From CAWAQA01 sp963784065 (GTDB lineage: Bacteria > Acidobacteriota > Vicinamibacteria > Vicinamibacterales > UBA2999): a stretch of 64,000 bases of DNA. Each line of letters opens with the position of its first letter. Position 1 is the stretch's first letter. A model generated the notes under the pieces. It was not told where the DNA came from. It ran no database searches and saw only the letters and a program-made list of their open reading frames with translations. Where the stretch lies: contig CAWAQA010000005.1 in assembly GCA_963784065.1 (NCBI GenBank), positions 62,001 through 126,000 on the forward strand. Reading direction: 5' to 3'. Both the position numbers and the translations under genes were made by a program. Positions 18,563-27,597 of this stretch are shown here, one piece after another.

Positions 18563-20441
18563 ATGAGTCAGTCATGGGTGATCGCCGGCCTCGTGCTGGT
18601 GTCGGTCGCCGTCCTGTTCTTCGCCATCCGCGTCTACCGCGCGTTCGGCGCGCGCCTCGAAGAGGAGCGCCACCACGCGCGGAAGATGGCGGATCTGCAG
18701 ATGGCCACGATCGAAGCGCTGGCGCTGGCGATCGACGCGAAGGACCAGAGCGCGCCCAACCACATCCGACGTGTACAAACGTACGCGACGGGCGTGGCTC
18801 GCGCGCTCGGCATGAGCGAGGACGAAGTCCAGGCGATCAGGGCGGCTGCGCTCCTGCACGACATCGGCAAGCTCGCCGTGCCGGAGCACATCCTCGCCAA
18901 GCCGGGTCCGCTGACACCCGAAGAGTTCCAGAAGGTTCGCATTCACCCGCAGGTGGGCGCCGACATCATCGCCGGCGTCCCGTTCCCGTACCCGGTGGCG
19001 CCGCTCATCCTGAGCCACCACGAGCGGTGGGACGGACGCGGCTATCCTTCCGGGCTGAAACAGGAAGAGATCCCGCTCGGGGCCCGCATTCTCTGCGTCG
19101 TTGACTATTTCGATGCGTTGACGTCGGACCGCCCGTACCACAGGGCGATCGGCTCCGACGCGGCGCTGGCGATTCTCCAGCAGGACTCCGGCAAGGCGCT
19201 CGACCCCGGCATCGTGTCGGCGTTCGCGCGCATCATGCCGCGGCTGCGCACCGAGGTCGAGAAGGAAGAGCTCGAGGCGCCCCGCGTCGGTCCCGCTCCG
19301 CTGCGTCGCGGCGAAGGGATCAGGACCATCGGCGCCCCGCCTTCCGAGGGCAAGGGCTCGGTGTTCGACGACATCGCGCTCGCGCATCGCGAGATCTACG
19401 CGCTCTACCAGATCGCGCAGACGATGGGCACGAGCCTGGGCGTCTCGGACACGATGGCGCTCATCGCGTCGAAGCTGACCAACCTCGTGCCGTTCTCGGC
19501 GTGCGCGCTGTTCCTCTATTCGGATTCGAACGACACGCTCGGCTGCCGATTCGCCACCGGGACCGACTCGGAGCTGCTCCAGCAGCTCAGCCTCCGCAGC
19601 GGCCAGGGCCTGACCGGCTGGGTGGCGCGCAACCGCCGGCCGCTCGTCAACGCGCGCCCCAGCGCCGACATCGAGGCGATGAACTCGGACGCGCCGACCG
19701 AGCTCCAGTCGGCGCTGGTCTGCCCGCTGCATCTTCGGCGAGCGGTTCATCGGCACGCTTGCCGTGTATCACACCGAGCCGAGCTTCTATCGCGACGACC
19801 ACCGCCGCCTCCTCGATCGCGTGTGCGAGCAGGCGGCCGCCGTGATCTACAACTCCATCGTCTTCGAACAGACGCAGGAAGATTCGCTCACCGACCCGCT
19901 CACCGGGCTGCCGAACACGCGCTTCATGTTCATGCACCTGACGCGCGAGCTCGCGCGCGCCGATCGCCTGAAGTCGGAGGTGTCCCTGCTCGTCATGGAC
20001 CTGAACGACTTCAAGGAGATCAACGACAACCACGGCCACCACATCGGCGACAAGGCGCTGCGCGCCGTCGCCAGCATGCTCCGCGCGGCCATCCGTCCGT
20101 ACGACATCTGCGTGCGCTACGCGGGCGACGAGTTCATCGTGGTGCTGTCCGGCTGCGGCTACGAAGAAGCGGAGGCGAAGCGCGTCGAGCTGCAGGATGC
20201 GATCGACAGCCTCGCGTTCGAGGCGCGCCCCGGCGTCCGCCTGCCGCTCTCGATCAGCGCGGGCGCAGCCGTGTTCCCGCACGACGGCGACAGCTATGAG
20301 TCGCTCCTCGCCAAGGCGGACAGCCGCATGTACGGCGACAAGAGCCTGCACAAGAACGACCCGGCGCGCCAGCTCGGCGACGGCACCGCGACGTTCGAGA
20401 TGGCGGGCGCAACGGGCCGCCAGACCTCGCGAACGGTCTAG
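18563..20441 (+). CDS. Membrane HD-GYP / GAF / GGDEF c-di-GMP protein
   Basis: About 625 residues with both turnover activities of cyclic di-GMP. In order: one N-terminal membrane helix (WVIAGLVLVSVAVLFFAI), an HD-GYP phosphodiesterase domain (LLHDIGKLAVPEHIL and HHERWDGRGYP), a GAF sensor (residues about 270-430), and a GGDEF cyclase (DPLTGLPNTRFMF, RYAGDEF in place of GGDEF, a variant known in active enzymes). One frame break near 19738 separates GAF from GGDEF; the corrected join reads GERFIGTLAVYHTEPSF. The start ATG at 18563 is preferred over GTG 18557. It follows the subtilase by 54 bases. Confidence 0.9.
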
Positions 20442-20550
20442 CGGATTGCCGGCGTAGCGCCGCGTCTCCGACCCCACCCGACTCGACGGCCTGCGCCACC
20501 GTTGCGGGGCTGCGCATTCACGCGCGCGGGCGCATGTACACTCGCAAGCA

Positions 20551-21264
20551 GTGCCGCTGATTACGGTTCAGATAATCGACATCACGTCCGCGACTCCGCG
20601 CTCGCGACTCCTCTCCGTAGACCTCGGTGGCCACCCGCTGCATTTCCGGCCGGGCCAGGCGGTCATGGCGGCCGCGCACGGCCACGACGAGCGCAGGCCG
20701 TACTCAATCGCGTGCTCGCCGGAGCGTACGGCCGAGACCGGGCGGCTCGAGCTGCTCGTGTCGCTCGAGCAGCCCGGCGATCCCGGCTCTCATTTGTCGA
20801 ATGCGAAGGCAGGCGGCCTCATCGATGTCGAGGGACCGTTGGGCCAGTTCACGTTTCCGGAGCAAACCCCCCAGCCACGAGTGCTCTTCGTGGCCGGAGG
20901 CGCGGGGATCGCACCGCTCCGCGCGATGCTCGACCACGCGCTGCGGCAGCGTGAGCCGCCGCTGGTGTCCGTGCTCTACAGCGCGCGGCGCAGCGATGAG
21001 TTCGCGTTCATCGACGAGCTGCGCGCGCATGCGCGAAGCGGGCGCCTCGAGCTGCACCAGACGGTGACGCGCGATGAGAGCGCGTCGTGGGAAGGCGGAC
21101 GCGGACGGATCGGCCGCGCACACTTTCAATCGGCGCTGCACGAGCCGCAGGGCACGCTGTGTTTCGTGTGCGGGCCGCCGCTGCTCGTCACGGAATCAGT
21201 CGCGACGTTGAGCGAGCTCGGAGTTCCCGGCGCGCTGATCCGGACTGAGCAGTGGGGGAAGTGA
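20551..21264 (+). CDS. Ferredoxin-NADP reductase-type FAD/NAD(P)-binding oxidoreductase
   Basis: 237-residue flavoprotein of the FNR superfamily. The FAD-binding barrel has FRPGQAVMAAAHG and the RPYSIACSP motif. The NAD(P) domain starts LFVAGGAGIAPLRAML and ends with CFVCGPPLLV. There is no iron-sulfur domain, so it resembles stand-alone reductase modules that pass electrons to or from a separate partner. No partner gene is adjacent, and the physiological acceptor cannot be named. The start codon is GTG, eight codons before a typical beta strand. Confidence 0.82.
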   Translation: MPLITVQIIDITSATPRSRLLSVDLGGHPLHFRPGQAVMAAAHGHDERRPYSIACSPERTAETGRLELLVSLEQPGDPGSHLSNAKAGGLIDVEGPLGQFTFPEQTPQPRVLFVAGGAGIAPLRAMLDHALRQREPPLVSVLYSARRSDEFAFIDELRAHARSGRLELHQTVTRDESASWEGGRGRIGRAHFQSALHEPQGTLCFVCGPPLLVTESVATLSELGVPGALIRTEQWGK

Positions 21265-21275
21265 CTTATGGGCGA

Positions 21276-21485
21276 CGTGGAAAAAGTGGAAAAAGTGGAA
21301 GAAGTGGAAAAGTGGAAGAAGTGAAGTTAAGGAAGTGGATGAAGTGGAAAAGTGGAGGAAGCAGTGAAGGGAAGAGTGGATGAAGTGGAAGTAGTAAACC
21401 TGCGAAGCCGATCAGCTGCTTCGCTTCAACTTCTCAACTTCCGAACTTCACTTCTTCCACTGCTTCCACTTCTTCCACTTTTCAA
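21276..21485. repeat. GAAGTGG-rich direct repeats with complementary right arm
   Basis: The left part (about 21276-21395) is nearly pure purine, built from GTGGAA, GAAGTGG and GTGGAAAA units. The right part (about 21422-21485) is the complementary CTTCCACTTC series. The arms pair over about 50 bases, imperfectly. A small hairpin GCGAAGC...GCTTCGC (21403-21425) sits at the apex. It lies between two convergent genes. Confidence 0.75.
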
Positions 21486-21488
21486 GTT

Positions 21489-21505
21489 GCGACGCGAAGC
21501 GTCGC
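21489..21505. terminator. Hairpin directly after the BON lipoprotein stop codon
   Basis: GCGACGC-GAA-GCGTCGC, perfect 7-base arms, abutting the stop at 21506. No U tract is obvious on the transcript. Confidence 0.5.
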
Positions 21506-21823
21506 CTACTGCTGTCCTTCGGGGATCACTTGCAGCGCGTCCTTGACTTCCGTGACGCCGTTGATGCCGCGGGCGAGGGAGATGGCCTGCTGCTTCTCGG
21601 CATCGCTCTTCACACGCCCCGAGAGGGTCACCGCGCCCTTGAAGGTGTCCACGTCGATACGCAGGCCACCAACCGCGGGATCGTTGAGCATTGCCGTCTT
21701 GACGCGCGTGGTGATGGTGGTGTCGTCAATCGTCTCGCCCACCGTCTTGCCGCATCCGGTTGCCAATGGCGCTGCAATCAGCGCCGCCAGCATCAAGGTC
21801 TTCCAATTGCTGAGCTGTCTCAT
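21506..21823 (-). CDS. BON-domain lipoprotein
   Basis: 105-residue envelope protein with a signal peptide and lipobox LATGC (mature Cys about residue 24). One BON domain follows (DTTITTRVKTAMLNDPAVGGLRIDVDTFKGAVTLSGRVKS through GVTEVKDALQV). BON proteins such as OsmY and Kbp bind membranes or ligands and are often stress-induced. It is transcribed in the same direction as fabI, 30 bases downstream of it. Confidence 0.88.
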   Translation of the reverse strand: MRQLSNWKTLMLAALIAAPLATGCGKTVGETIDDTTITTRVKTAMLNDPAVGGLRIDVDTFKGAVTLSGRVKSDAEKQQAISLARGINGVTEVKDALQVIPEGQQ

Positions 21824-21853
21824 GCATCCTCCGTCGTCAACGGATGGTGCAAC

Positions 21854-22627
21854 TCACATGCCCGTGACGTGGAAGCCCGCGTCGACCATGAGCACGTCGC
21901 CACTGATGCCGCGGCTCGCATCGCTGAGGAGGAACGCCGCGGCTTCGCCGACTTCGGTCGTATCGACGTTGCGGCGTAACGGCGCGCGGTCGCGATAGAC
22001 GCCGAGGATCGACGAGAAGCCGCCGATGCCCATCGCCGAGATGGTCTTGATGGGGCCCGCGGACACGGCGTTCACGCGAATATTCTTCGGCCCGAGATCC
22101 GCCGCCAGATACCGCACGTTGGCTTCGAGCGCGGCCTTGGCCACGCCCATCACGTTGTAGTTCGGGAACACGCGCTCGCTGCCCAGGTAGGTCAGCGTGA
22201 CGATGCTGCCGCCGCCGCGCTTCTCCATCAGCGGCGCGGCGCCGCGCGCAAGCGCGATCAGCGAGTACGCGGAAATGTCCATGGCGAGACGGAACCCCTC
22301 GCGCGTGGTGGCCACGAACGGCTCCGACAGTTCCTCCTTGCGCGCGAACGCTGCGCCGTGCAGCACGAAGTCGAGCCCTCCGAACTCCTGGTCCACGCGC
22401 TGGAACACCGCCGCAATCTCATCATCCGAGCTGACATCACACGGCAGGACGAGCGGGGGATGGGGCAGCCCGACGGAGAGCTCCTGCACGTTCTCTTCGA
22501 ATCGTCCCTGGTAGGTGAGCGCCAGCCGCGCGCCCCTGGACGCCGTCACCTGCGCAATAGCCCATGCGATCGAGCGCTTGTTCGCCACGCCGACGATCAA
22601 GCCGGTCTTGCCCGTGAAGTCGGTCAT
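21854..22627 (-). CDS. fabI: Enoyl-[acyl-carrier-protein] reductase (NADH)
   Basis: 257-residue short-chain dehydrogenase that catalyses the last reductive step of each fatty-acid elongation cycle. The nucleotide-binding start is GLIVGVANKRSIAWAIA, diagnostic of FabI. Catalytic Tyr and Lys are in YNVMGVAKAALEANVRYLA (Tyr-x6-Lys), and the substrate loop has SAGPIKTISAMGI. The ATG at 22627 is preferred over an in-frame TTG 12 bases upstream. FabI is the usual target of triclosan; no resistance feature can be read here. Confidence 0.95.
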   Translation of the reverse strand: MTDFTGKTGLIVGVANKRSIAWAIAQVTASRGARLALTYQGRFEENVQELSVGLPHPPLVLPCDVSSDDEIAAVFQRVDQEFGGLDFVLHGAAFARKEELSEPFVATTREGFRLAMDISAYSLIALARGAAPLMEKRGGGSIVTLTYLGSERVFPNYNVMGVAKAALEANVRYLAADLGPKNIRVNAVSAGPIKTISAMGIGGFSSILGVYRDRAPLRRNVDTTEVGEAAAFLLSDASRGISGDVLMVDAGFHVTGM

Positions 22628-22795
22628 CTCAGTCTTCAATCTTCAAGTGTCAATCTCCGATTGCAGGCTGCAGATCGAAGATCGCAGATGGTCGTCGGCC
22701 GCGGCCGATGCGGTTGAGGCGAGGCGATGTGGGTGACGTGCAGGTGGCGTAGCGTTTAAAGATTGCTGGAGCTCGGGACGATCGCAGACCGCTGT

Positions 22796-23613
22796 CTAGC
22801 GGCCGCGCTTGCGACCATGACCGCCTGGGCGCTGTCCGCGATTCTGCCCCGGTCCCTGGCCTTGACCCGGGCCCGGTCCCGAACGTCCGCTGCCGGGGCG
22901 GTTCGACCCGTGGCCGTGCGGCTGACCGGAGCCGGGGCGGGAGTTCCCCTGCCGCTGGCCGCCGAAGCGCGTGGGCTGGCCCGGCGCGTTTCCCTGCGCG
23001 CGAGCAGCCGGCCGCCGGCCGCCGCCGCGGCCTGGGGGCCGATGGCCGTTTCGATTGCTGTCGAACCCGCCACCACCGCGGCCGCCGGTCGGCTGGCGGA
23101 CCGTGAAGTCGGGGTTCTTCCAGTCCGGTGCCTGCCCTTCGGGACGCGGAAGCGTGGCGCGAATGAGGCGGCGATGTACCGGACCGTCTTCGTTCGGCTG
23201 CGCGTCCTCGGGTGATTCGTCCTCGGCGTGGACGTCCGCGTCGTCGATTGGCACTCGCCGTCAGGGCCGCGGGCTCGGGGGCGTCGGTCGTCGTCGTGGG
23301 GTGCGGGATCTCGACGGATTCGTCCGCCGTCACCATCTCGTCCTGCAGGGCTTCGTCGTTCTCAACAGGTACACGCCGCGGCACGCGGCCGCGGACCGAC
23401 GGTCCCCGCTTCGCTGACGAGCGCGCCGCCGTCCTTCTTGCGGCGTACCGGGACCCGCGCCTGCTTGTACTCGTGGTCCGCATCGCAGGTAGTGCAGCGC
23501 GTCTGCTTTACCTGGTCCTCGATCATCGCCACCACGGCGTGGTTCGTGATGCGGCGCTCACGCGGACAATAGTCGTCGAGAATGTCACCAAGCCGAAGCC
23601 GGCGTTGCTGCAT
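22796..23613 (-). CDS. Cys-rich N-terminal domain with Gly/Arg/Pro-rich tail, unknown function
   Basis: I recognise no named family. The product is about 272 residues. The N-terminal 70 residues form a compact region with MQQRRLRLGDILDDYCPRER and RCTTCDADHEYKQARVPVRRKK; the Cys residues and His suggest a zinc ribbon. An acidic middle segment (ENDEALQDEMVTADESVEIP, DVHAEDESPEDAQP) follows. The C-terminal 90 residues are extremely rich in Gly, Pro, Arg, Gln and Asn, like RGG-type disordered RNA-binding tails. Two frame breaks (near 23385 and 23260) were corrected. The start overlaps the distal end of the argH open frame by 29 bases. Nucleic-acid binding is an inference. Confidence 0.6.
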
Positions 23614-25159
23614 TGAACTCCCCCGGAGCCGTTCCTTCAGGTGGGATACTGGAAAGTGAAGTTAGCGGAAGTGTAACAGACGCCCCTCCGAACATCCAAC
23701 TGTCAACTGCCAGCACCCACGTCGTTTGCGCGGTTATTTCGGCGAGATTGGCTGGGGATCGGCCGCGGGCGGCCGAGCGCGTCTCGGTTGCCGTCCCTAA
23801 CCAGCCCCTGCACTCGTGCAGCGCCTCACGCACGGCGTCAGGATTGGTGGACTGCGGCGTGCGCCGCGCCTGCACCGAGGCAAGCGCCGTCGCCGCTCGC
23901 GGCGCGTCGTCGCCGAACATGTCGCTGGCCTCGCGCCATTCGGCCATGGACAGATCGCTGAAATCGCGCCCTTCCGCGAGCAGGCGCCGCACCATCGCGC
24001 CCACGACTTCGTGCGCCCGGCGGAACGGCATGCCGCGCGACACCAGGTAGTCGGCCACGTCGGTGGCGAGCAGGAGTCCAGACGCGGCCTGCGACGTACG
24101 CTCCTCGTTGATCGACAGCCGCGAGACCACCGCGTGCGCCGCGTGCACGCACGCGGCGAGCGTCGTCTCGGCGTCGAAGACCGCTTCCTTGTCTTCCTGC
24201 AGATCCTTGTTGTAGCCGCTCGGCAGCCCCTTCATCGTCACCAGCCATCCGGTGAGACGGCCGACCGCGCGGCCGGTCTTTCCGCGCACGAGCTCGAGCG
24301 GATCGGGGTTCTTCTTCTGCGGCATCATGCTGCTGCCGGTCGCCGACGCGTCGGAGAGCTCGAAGAAGCCGTGCTCTTCGCCGGTGAACACGATCAGGTC
24401 CTCGGCAAGGCGACTCAGGTGCACCATCGCGAGCGAGACGGCGAACAGGAACGTGGCGACGAAGTCGCGGTCGGAGGAGGCATCCATGCTGTTGCGCACG
24501 ACGCGCGCAAACCCGAGGGTCCGGGCAAGCATCGCCGTGTCAACCGGGTAGCTGGTGCCGGCAATGGCGCCCGATCCGAGCGGGAGCGCGTTGGCTTCCT
24601 CCGCCGCGGCGGCCAGGCGCGCGTGATCGCGGCGCAGCGCCGAGGCGTGCGACAGGAAGAAGTGCGCCACCATCACCGGCTGGGCGCGGCGGAAGTGTGT
24701 ATACGACGGCATCAGGGCGGCGCCCGCCTGCTCGGCCTGATCGGCGCACGCGGCCACGAGCGCTGCAATCGCGCGTTGCAGCGCGGGAATGCGGCGGCGC
24801 AGGTACAACCGCAGATCGAGCGAGACCTGTTCGTTGCGGGAGCGGCCGGTATGGAGGCGGCGGCCGGCGTCGCCGATGCGCTCCACGAGCGTGCGCTCCA
24901 CGAAGCTGTGCACGTCCTCGTCGGGTCCGGCGATCCACGCCGGATCGCGGAGTCCCTGCGCGAGGATGGCCCGCAGGCCGTCGATGATGGCGCGCGTGTC
25001 TTCCGTGGTCAGCACGCCGGCCGCGCCGAGCGCCTCCGCCCACGCCAGGCTGCCGGTCACGTCGTCCTCGAAGAGCGCGCGATCGAAGCCGAAGGAGATG
25101 CCGAAGTCGAAGGCCGCCGGATCCGGCGCCGTGTCGAACCTTCCAGACCACAACGTCAC
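23585..25159 (-). CDS. argH: Argininosuccinate lyase
   Basis: Last enzyme of arginine synthesis, splitting argininosuccinate into arginine and fumarate. Marks include LWSGRFDTAPDP, HTGRSRNEQV, SYTHFRRAQPV, and the fumarase/aspartase signature GSSMMPQKKNPD with the mobile catalytic Ser. The start GTG overlaps the stop of the upstream ArgG-like gene (GTGA). The open frame gives 524 residues, about 60 more than usual; the extra tail after ALHECRGWLG has no family resemblance and runs into the next gene. The natural stop, probably near 23790, may have been lost to an indel. Confidence 0.9.
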   Translation of the reverse strand: MTLWSGRFDTAPDPAAFDFGISFGFDRALFEDDVTGSLAWAEALGAAGVLTTEDTRAIIDGLRAILAQGLRDPAWIAGPDEDVHSFVERTLVERIGDAGRRLHTGRSRNEQVSLDLRLYLRRRIPALQRAIAALVAACADQAEQAGAALMPSYTHFRRAQPVMVAHFFLSHASALRRDHARLAAAAEEANALPLGSGAIAGTSYPVDTAMLARTLGFARVVRNSMDASSDRDFVATFLFAVSLAMVHLSRLAEDLIVFTGEEHGFFELSDASATGSSMMPQKKNPDPLELVRGKTGRAVGRLTGWLVTMKGLPSGYNKDLQEDKEAVFDAETTLAACVHAAHAVVSRLSINEERTSQAASGLLLATDVADYLVSRGMPFRRAHEVVGAMVRRLLAEGRDFSDLSMAEWREASDMFGDDAPRAATALASVQARRTPQSTNPDAVREALHECRGWLGTATETRSAARGRSPANLAEITAQTTWVLAVDSWMFGGASVTLPLTSLSSIPPEGTAPGEFNAATPASAW

Positions 25160-25851
25160 GATTGGCTCACCAGTTCCGGCACGTGCTCGCAGGTGCCCTT
25201 GAGCAGCTTCATGCGGACGACTCCCTGCCTGCCGGCTTGCAGCGCCGCGTGCAGGACGACCGCCGCCGGGGCCTCCACGTCCTCGACCCGCCCGACGCCG
25301 TGCTGGCCGGCGATGATCGAGAGGCTTTCGATCAGCTCAATCAGGGGCAGCGAGACGTCGTTGATCGACACCGGGACGCCGCGATCGAAGGCGATTTCGA
25401 CGAAGGCGGGCGCGTCGGATGCCGCCGCCGCCGACTTGGTGAGGAGGTGCCTGTCGCCTGCGACCACCCGCCCCAGGAGGTTGGCACCCGCATCGGCCGA
25501 CGGGGCATCGGTCGCGATGGTTGCGTTCTCGATGGCGGCGATGTCGCGGAGCTTCGCCTCGACCAGCGGGAGAGCCAACGCTCGGACCAGCGGCAGCCAG
25601 CCACCCTCGGCGACGCCCGCCTGCAGCGCCGGCAGGGCGTAGGCACGGGCGAACTCCTCCCGGGCATCGATCACGTGCGCCCGCGCGGCGCCGGCTGCCA
25701 GCGCACGGTCGCGAACCTCCTGGAGCTCCCCGCCCTGCCCGACGTCCACCGTGAGCGTGACGACCTCGGCCTGGTGCTGCGCGGCGAGGGTCCGGATGGC
25801 GGCCGTGGACTCGGCGCTGCCGGAATAGGCGAAGACGATGCGCTGCTTCAT
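25156..25851 (-). CDS. Shortened argininosuccinate-synthase-like protein with altered PP-loop
   Basis: 231 residues against about 400 for ArgG. The N-terminal Rossmann-type part aligns well (KQRIVFAYSG, VVTLTVDVGQGGELQEVRDRAL, VIDAREEFARAYALPAL), and the C-terminal part keeps FVEIAFDRGVPVSIN and ELIESLSIIAGQHGVGRVEDVEAP. Two segments are missing: the citrulline/aspartate region after ALPLVEAKLRDIA, and the loop between GRVEDV and EAPAAVVLHAAL. The ATP loop SGGxDTS reads SGSAEST, losing the second Gly and the Asp. Flanks match the family on both sides without frame breaks, so this is a compact relative, not a sequencing wreck. It probably cannot be a normal ArgG; a regulatory or divergent role is possible. 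It sits between argR and argH. Confidence 0.8.
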   Translation of the reverse strand: MKQRIVFAYSGSAESTAAIRTLAAQHQAEVVTLTVDVGQGGELQEVRDRALAAGAARAHVIDAREEFARAYALPALQAGVAEGGWLPLVRALALPLVEAKLRDIAAIENATIATDAPSADAGANLLGRVVAGDRHLLTKSAAAASDAPAFVEIAFDRGVPVSINDVSLPLIELIESLSIIAGQHGVGRVEDVEAPAAVVLHAALQAGRQGVVRMKLLKGTCEHVPELVSQS

Positions 25852-25947
25852 GACCAGGGACCTCCAGGGGATATCAAGGCACAACATCCAAGGCACAACG
25901 GCACAACACCCGAGGCGCCACTCATCGAGCGGTGCGCCCTTCCGGCA

Positions 25948-26394
25948 TCAGGCGGTTTCGCCGAGCCGTTTGACGAGCGCCCGCGCGCGCCGCACATCGG
26001 GAGCGATGACGAGAATCGTGTCGTCGCCGGCGATGGTGCCGACCACCTCGGGCAGCCGGGCGCGGTCGAGCGCGACGCCGAGCAGCTGCGCCTGTCCCGG
26101 CCCGGTGCGCAGGACGATCATCTGCTGGACGCGGTCGACGCGCGTCAGGTACTCGCCGAGGGCGCGCTGCAGCAGCGAGCGTGCGGCCTGGCCGTTGGGC
26201 GCCGCCTGCACCGCTGTCTGGTAGGCGCCGTCGGCGCCACCCTTCACGAGTCCGAGCTCGCGGATGTCGCGCGAAAGCGTCGCCTGCGTGACGTCGTGGC
26301 CGGCGGCGGCGACCCGCTGCCGGAGCTGCTCCTGGCTGCGGACGGCCTCGCGCTGGATGACGTCGAGAATCACGGACTGGCGGCGCGCTTTCAT
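25948..26394 (-). CDS. argR: Arginine repressor
   Basis: 148-residue arginine-sensing DNA-binding protein. The N-terminal winged helix has VRSQEQLRQRVAAAGHDVTQATLSRDIRELGLVK, with the ArgR recognition helix SRDIRELGL. The C-terminal hexamerisation and arginine-binding domain ends LPEVVGTIAGDDTILVIAPD, containing the GTIAGDDT ligand motif. It heads the minus-strand unit argR, argG-like, argH, and is divergent from argCBDAJF. A palindrome close to the ARG-box consensus lies in the shared upstream region, so it probably controls both units. Confidence 0.95.
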   Translation of the reverse strand: MKARRQSVILDVIQREAVRSQEQLRQRVAAAGHDVTQATLSRDIRELGLVKGGADGAYQTAVQAAPNGQAARSLLQRALGEYLTRVDRVQQMIVLRTGPGQAQLLGVALDRARLPEVVGTIAGDDTILVIAPDVRRARALVKRLGETA

Positions 26395-26403
26395 GTGTGT
26401 CCT

Positions 26404-26424
26404 GGCGGGCCCGGAAGGCCCGCC
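26404..26424. repeat. Palindromic repeat, GGCGGG type
   Basis: GGCGGGCC-CGGAA-GGCCCGCC, 8-base arms, just upstream of argR in the divergent arginine control region. Confidence 0.65.
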
Positions 26425-26502
26425 CCTACGCGGCCCGACTGCGATACCGTCGCAGGGTGGGTCGTGGTCGACCCGCGCAAGCAGCCAGCATACACCAACC
26501 TC

Positions 26503-26539
26503 TTGACTGTTTATGCATCAGACTGTATAAATATTCTTT
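26503..26539 (+). promoter_or_regulatory. Sigma-70-type promoter of argC overlapped by an ARG-box-like operator
   Basis: -35 TTGACT (26503-26508), 17-base spacer, -10 TATAAA (26526-26531). The segment ACTGTATAAATATTCTTT (26522-26539) matches the E. coli ARG-box consensus at 15 of 18 positions by my count and covers the -10 box. A GACTGT half-like motif recurs 16 bases upstream (26505). The region is strikingly AT-rich for this genome. The ribosome-binding site AGGAGA at 26551 precedes the argC ATG. Confidence 0.75.
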
Positions 26540-26558
26540 TCCCGGACGACAGGAGACG

Positions 26559-27597
26559 ATGCCCATAGCAGCCCCGCTCGCCGCCAACCACTCCTCCGCC
26601 ACCGCCGGCGCGCGCACGCGCGTCGCCGTGGCCGGCGCGACCGGCTATGCCGGGCAGGAACTGGTCCGGCTGCTCGCCCGGCATCCCGCCGTGACGCTGA
26701 CGGCGGCGATGTCCTCGGGGGCCACCAGCGCGCCGCGGCCGCTGCCGGCGCTCGCCCGCATCTGGGATGGCACGGTGGCGCCGCTCGACGTCGGCCGGCT
26801 CGCCACCGATGCCGATGTCGTCTTCCTGGCGCTGCCGGAGGCCGCGGCGGCGGAGGTGGGCGCGGCGCTGCTCGAGCGCGGCGTCCGCGCGATCGACCTG
26901 TCGGGCGCATTTCGCATCCGCAGCGATGCGGATCGCCAGCGCTGGTATCCGGCCACCGCCGTCCTTCCCGACGGCGTCGTCTACGGGCTGCCGGAGCTGC
27001 ACGCAGATTTGATTCGCGACGCGCGGCTGGTGTCGTGTCCCGGCTGCTATCCGACCGCCGCGCTCCTGTCGCTGCTGCCGCTGGCGGCGGCGGGGCTGCT
27101 CGAAGGGCCGGTCATCGTGGACGCGAAGTCCGGCGTCTCCGGCGCCGGCAAGACGCCGAGCGAGCGGACGCACTTCTCCGAGAACCACGGCAGCGTCGCC
27201 GCCTACGGCATCTTCTCGCACCGGCATACGGCGGAGATCGAGCAGGAGCTGAAGACGGCCGTCACGTTCGTCCCGCACCTGGTGCCGCTCGATCGCGGCA
27301 TCCTCGAGACGATCTACGTGTCGCTCCGGCCCGGCACGACGGAGGCGCAGGTGAACGAGGCGCTGCACCAGGCCTATGCCGCGGCGCCGTTCGTGCGGCT
27401 GACCGGCGGGGCGCTGCCGGAGATCAAACACGTCGCGCACAGCAACTTCTGCGACATCGGCTGGAAGGTGGACGAATCGACGCGCCGGCTCGTCATGGTG
27501 GCGGTGCTCGACAACCTCGCTGAAGGGCGCGGCGGGCCAGGCGGTCCAGAACCTGAACATCGTGCTCGGACTCGACGAGCGCACCGGACTGCTATGA
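26559..27597 (+). CDS. argC: N-acetyl-gamma-glutamyl-phosphate reductase
   Basis: About 346-residue NADPH-dependent enzyme, third step of arginine synthesis. The nucleotide loop is VAVAGATGYAGQELVRLL, the catalytic Cys is in VSCPGCYPTAALL, and the His is in FSHRHTAEIEQEL. The start ATG at 26559 has AGGAGA six bases before the codon spacing; upstream codons are not translated. A frame break near 27528 hides the true C terminus (KGAAGQAVQNLNIVLGL ... GLL, stop 27597). Without correction argC and argB read as one long frame, an artefact. The stop overlaps the argB ATG by 4 bases. Confidence 0.93.

Noticed and set aside
17331..18575. Long antisense open frames over the subtilase (414 and 297 residues)
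   Set aside because: They translate low-complexity complements of the repeat and Pro-Glu DNA, with no family features. High GC and repeats keep them open.
25856..25935. GGCACAAC direct repeats between argR and the ArgG-like gene as an operator array
   Set aside because: Three copies at irregular spacing with no dyad; looks like low-complexity drift. Noted only.
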